NCBI GenBank assembly: GCA_937910835.1
Contig: CALEMG010000194.1
Location: 1 to 8,870, forward strand
Source of the DNA: an uncultured Alphaproteobacteria bacterium
Lineage (GTDB): Bacteria > Pseudomonadota > Alphaproteobacteria > Sneathiellales > Sneathiellaceae
Length of the DNA: 8,870 nt
Direction of reading: 5' to 3'
The notes below the pieces were generated by a model that searched no databases, had not been told where the DNA came from, and saw nothing but the letters and a program-made list of their open reading frames with translations. Both the position numbers and the translations under genes were made by a program. Below are positions 6,501 through 8,870 of the stretch, one piece after another; within the stretch, counting starts at the first letter, position 1, and each line of letters begins with the position of its first letter.

Positions 6501-6517
6501 TACATATATAAAATGTA
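6501..6517. repeat. Short inverted repeat TACAT-N7-ATGTA
   Basis: TACAT (6501-6505) and ATGTA (6513-6517) form a small dyad about 11 bp upstream of the candidate cysH -35 element in the divergent cysH/nuclease-like region. The position would suit an activator or repressor site, but a 5-bp dyad in such AT-rich DNA can easily arise by chance. The rest of 6518-6586 shows no clear signal. Confidence 0.25.
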
Positions 6518-6596
6518 AAATATGGTAGGTTGACGTAGCGCTTTAATATGATTGATCGTTGGTGCGAATTTCCCCAAACTGTCGACGGGAGGGATA

Positions 6597-7376
6597 ATGC
6601 GGTTTCAAGCTTTCTTGATTGCGATGATTTGCATCGGAACTGTATGCGCGGCGGCGGCTGGCGCGGGGATACAAACGCATGTGGCAGAAAGAGTCGAAAC
6701 GGATCTGATCATTACGAAGAACAATGATTATGTTGCGCTTTACGGCGTACGCTTGGTGAAAGAGACGCAGGACCCCACGCTTTACCGGAAAGCGCAACGC
6801 TTTCTTCAGCAGTCATTTGAACCGCCCTCCTTCAGGCTTGACGTTCAGGCGTTCCAGGAATCAGGCGGTGCGCAAAATCGCTATGGAGATCTTCACGGTA
6901 AGATAGTGTTAGCCAACGGTGCATGGTTGCAGGAACAGCTGATCGCGCAAGGATATGGCGTCTGGAGTGGGGCTCCGGATTATCCACCCGCCCTCCGGCA
7001 ACGTCTTGTTCAGGCGGAGAAGAGTGCCGCAATCGAAAAACTGGGGATTTGGCGCAGCTTCAAGATTATCAACGCGAACCAGCCGACGCGACAGTTTTGG
7101 AATGGCCAGTTCATTGTTGCAAAGGGCGTGATTCGGGAGGTTTTTCGAGGGGCTAGCGCCACATATCTCAATTTCGGAGAGGACTGGCGCAATGACTTCA
7201 CCGTCGCCATTCCATCGTGGTCCCGGAAAAAATTTGAGCGAGGGGACTGGAAGATTGAGAATCTAAAGAATAGATCAGTTACTGTAAGGGGGCTGGTGCG
7301 CTTTTATAACGGGCCCTATTTGGAACTTGATTTTCCCGAGCAGCTTGAAATCAGCGATGCGGTGGGTGAGGGATAG
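6597..7376 (+). CDS. Exported staphylococcal-nuclease-like (SNase fold) protein, probably catalytically degenerate
   Basis: I place the start at ATG 6597 (259 residues), preceded by GGGAGGGA at 6587-6594. A TTG at 6552 would put 15 residues before the signal peptide. Residues 1-23 form a signal peptide (FLIAMICIGTVCAAAAGA), so the protein is periplasmic or secreted. Residues 30-153 resemble the thermonuclease (SNase) family: ALYGVRLVKE, NRYGDLHGKIVLANGAWLQEQLIAQGYGVW, and the closing KLGIW. However, the D-G-D-T loop is absent, and the positions of Arg35, Asp40, Glu43 and Arg87 of S. aureus nuclease align by eye with Ala, Arg, Lys and Asp. Residues 170-252 form a second domain (YLNFGEDWRNDFTV, VTVRGLVRFYNGPYLELDFPEQLEI) that looks like a beta-barrel, OB-type tail seen in related proteins. 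The M48 protease gene starts 7 nt downstream, so the two are probably co-translated. Nuclease activity is doubtful. Confidence 0.82.
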   Translation: MRFQAFLIAMICIGTVCAAAAGAGIQTHVAERVETDLIITKNNDYVALYGVRLVKETQDPTLYRKAQRFLQQSFEPPSFRLDVQAFQESGGAQNRYGDLHGKIVLANGAWLQEQLIAQGYGVWSGAPDYPPALRQRLVQAEKSAAIEKLGIWRSFKIINANQPTRQFWNGQFIVAKGVIREVFRGASATYLNFGEDWRNDFTVAIPSWSRKKFERGDWKIENLKNRSVTVRGLVRFYNGPYLELDFPEQLEISDAVGEG

Positions 7377-7383
7377 GAAGTAG

Positions 7384-8841
7384 ATGAATATCAATTTCGC
7401 AGGCAGGAAATGGAGTCGTGTGGGGCTTATTCTTGTTCCATTGCTTGTCTTCAGCACGCCAGCTAAGGCCGACCTGCTTGATAATCTCTTTTCTATTTTC
7501 GAGCCGAGTGACGACAGGGAAATTGGTTCCAAGCAGCATCCACAGGTGGTTGCTCAGTATGGCGGCGAATATACGAAGGAAGGCTTGAATGACTATGTCC
7601 TCGACATCGGCTTGCGCCTTGCCTTTGTCTCTGAAATGCGTGACTTGCCATGGCGGTTCACTATCCTGAATTCGCCAGTGGTCAATGCCTTTGCCCTGCC
7701 GGGCGGGTATGTGTATATCACACGCGGTCTGCTTGCTCTGGCCAACAATGAGGCTGAAGTCGCAGGCGTTCTTGCGCATGAAATCGGCCATGTCACGGCC
7801 CGCCATGGCGCCGCCCGGCAATCCCGTGCGACCGGCATTGGCTTGATCGGCGCGCTCGCAACTGTCCTGACGGGGAGTTCTGTTGTGCAGGAGCTGGGGC
7901 AACAGCTTGGCGGGCTCTACGTTGCGGGCTATTCACGCGATCAGGAATATGAAGCGGATCAGCTTGGCGTTAAATATCTGGGCCTTGCCGGATATCCGCG
8001 TGAAGCCATGGCCGATTTTCTGAAAAGGATGGAGGCGCAGACCGAATATATGGCTGCGCTCACGGGTAACTCGGCTGGCGGCGGCTTCGATTTTTTCGCG
8101 TCTCACCCCCAAACGGATGACCGGATAGGGCGCGCGTCGGCGTCGGCGGCCGCAAATTCCGATGATCTTGACCGGGAGTATGGGCGCAGCCGGTATCTTG
8201 GCGTAATTGACGGTATGCTCTATGGGGATGATCCAAAAGAAGGGGTTATCCGAGGACGTGAATTTCTGCATCCGGAATTGCGGTTCAAATTTTACGCGCC
8301 GGAAGATTTCCAGCTTATCAACTCTTCGCGTGCTGTTTATGCCGTTGATGGTAAGGGAAGCCAGATGGTCTTCGATCTCGGGAAGTTAAGTAACCCCGGG
8401 CAGTCAATGGCTGACTATCTGAAGAATGTATGGCTGGCCAAATTGAAGGTCCCGTCCATCGCTACAACGGAAGTGGGAGGGGCATCGGCGGCAGTTACGC
8501 GCCTTGCCCTCGAGCAAAATGGGCAGAAGAATTACCTGACCGCCGCTGTGATTGACTTCGGCAGTGACCGGGTGGCGCGGTTCATTTATCAGACGACAAA
8601 TCCGGATAATGCTTTGCAGGCTCGCTTTACCGAAAGTTATAGTAGTTTTCGTATCCTTGATACCGCAGTGGCGGCGGCGATCAAGCCAATCCTGATGAAG
8701 GTTGAAACAGTTTCTGAAAAAAGAGATATGAACGCAATTCTTGCTAGGATGGCGGATGTCGCAAAAGACAAAAAGGCGCTTTTCGTGCTCCTTAATCCGT
8801 CATTTGAAAACGGTGTGCCGCCCGTGGGACAACCATACTAA
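7384..8841 (+). CDS. Exported M48 family metalloprotease
   Basis: This 485-residue protein has an N-terminal signal peptide (about 1-29, LILVPLLVFSTPAKA, cleavage before Asp30). The zinc protease domain runs from about 45 to 250: NAFALPGGYVYITRGLL (101-117), the HExxH site His132-Glu133-His136 in VLAHEIGHVTARH, and the third ligand Glu188 in the ExxxD motif (Glu188 to Asp192, QEYEADQLG). His241 in ASHPQTDDR matches the conserved His-Pro after the core. All expected catalytic residues are present. This resembles the BepA group of periplasmic M48 proteases that remove misfolded outer-membrane proteins. After about residue 290 there is no recognisable TPR region; instead a mixed domain begins FKFYAPEDFQLINSS and runs to about 425. 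The gene follows the SNase-like gene by 7 nt, with AGGA 5 nt before its ATG. Periplasmic protein quality control is an inference from the family. Confidence 0.93.
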   Translation: MNINFAGRKWSRVGLILVPLLVFSTPAKADLLDNLFSIFEPSDDREIGSKQHPQVVAQYGGEYTKEGLNDYVLDIGLRLAFVSEMRDLPWRFTILNSPVVNAFALPGGYVYITRGLLALANNEAEVAGVLAHEIGHVTARHGAARQSRATGIGLIGALATVLTGSSVVQELGQQLGGLYVAGYSRDQEYEADQLGVKYLGLAGYPREAMADFLKRMEAQTEYMAALTGNSAGGGFDFFASHPQTDDRIGRASASAAANSDDLDREYGRSRYLGVIDGMLYGDDPKEGVIRGREFLHPELRFKFYAPEDFQLINSSRAVYAVDGKGSQMVFDLGKLSNPGQSMADYLKNVWLAKLKVPSIATTEVGGASAAVTRLALEQNGQKNYLTAAVIDFGSDRVARFIYQTTNPDNALQARFTESYSSFRILDTAVAAAIKPILMKVETVSEKRDMNAILARMADVAKDKKALFVLLNPSFENGVPPVGQPY

Positions 8842-8870
8842 AGTTTGCGTGACGGAAACTAATAGGATGG
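8842..8870 (+). other. 3' flank of the M48 gene, window end
   Basis: The last 29 bases hold an imperfect dyad: AGTTT (8842-8846) mirrors AAACT (8856-8860), with CGT and ACG inside. The remaining loop is a single base, so it is a poor RNA hairpin. An ATG at 8867 could begin another gene, but too little sequence is visible to say. Confidence 0.2.

Noticed and set aside
6530..6552. TTGACG (6530-6535) and TATGAT (6547-6552) as a promoter for the SNase-like gene
   Set aside because: Each resembles a consensus box, but the spacer is only 11 nt, too short for a sigma-70 promoter. The real promoter of this gene is not evident.
7351..7902. Minus-strand open frame of 183 codons opposite the M48 protease
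   Set aside because: It covers the HExxH-encoding region of a well-supported gene; the translation shows no recognisable family or signal and is best explained as a shadow.
1..8870. Mobile element, CRISPR, defence or toxin-antitoxin system
   Set aside because: I saw no transposase, integrase, terminal repeats, regularly spaced repeats or toxin-like gene pair. All complete genes belong to common metabolic or envelope families.

Overview
The window looks like ordinary chromosomal DNA from a free-living Proteobacterium, most likely an alphaproteobacterium. The clue is the clustering of cysH, a DUF2849 gene, a siroheme nitrite/sulfite reductase and a DUF934 gene, an arrangement typical of Alphaproteobacteria. 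The sequence alone does not fix the genus. There are no tRNA or rRNA genes, no CRISPR array, no insertion sequence and no phage or plasmid genes.

Layout. Bases 1-2398 carry three genes on the + strand: the 3' part of a CaiB/BaiF-family CoA-transferase, a complete glutathione S-transferase, and a rhomboid-type intramembrane serine protease. The rhomboid reading frame is broken by one apparently missing G near 2053-2055. A short + strand gene for an exported YHS-domain protein follows (2503-2979). It meets the leftward sulfur operon head-on, and two hairpins lie between them (2974-3053).

Bases 3061-6417 hold a leftward sulfate-assimilation cluster, in transcription order: cysH (iron-sulfur type APS/PAPS reductase), DUF2849, cysI-like siroheme reductase, DUF934. 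The last three are tightly packed (15-nt gap, then 8-nt overlap). A 134-nt AT-rich gap separates cysH from the rest. It contains a TGTGAT-N10-ATCACA palindrome and, next to the DUF2849 ribosome binding site, a GC-rich hairpin followed by a T run. These may regulate the distal genes separately. A plausible promoter for cysH lies in the AT-rich divergent region 6418-6596. The cluster should reduce activated sulfate to sulfite and then to sulfide for cysteine synthesis. No CysJ flavoprotein is encoded here, so the electron donor of the reductase is unknown.

Bases 6597-8841 encode two exported proteins on the + strand, separated by 7 nt: a staphylococcal-nuclease-like protein that seems to have lost the canonical catalytic residues, and an M48 metalloprotease with an intact HExxH/ExxxD site and an uncharacterised C-terminal domain in place of an evident TPR region.

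I did not find a clearly new multi-gene system. The points most worth checking are the rhomboid frameshift, the degenerate nuclease fold beside the M48 protease, and the regulatory DNA and RNA structures inside the sulfur cluster.
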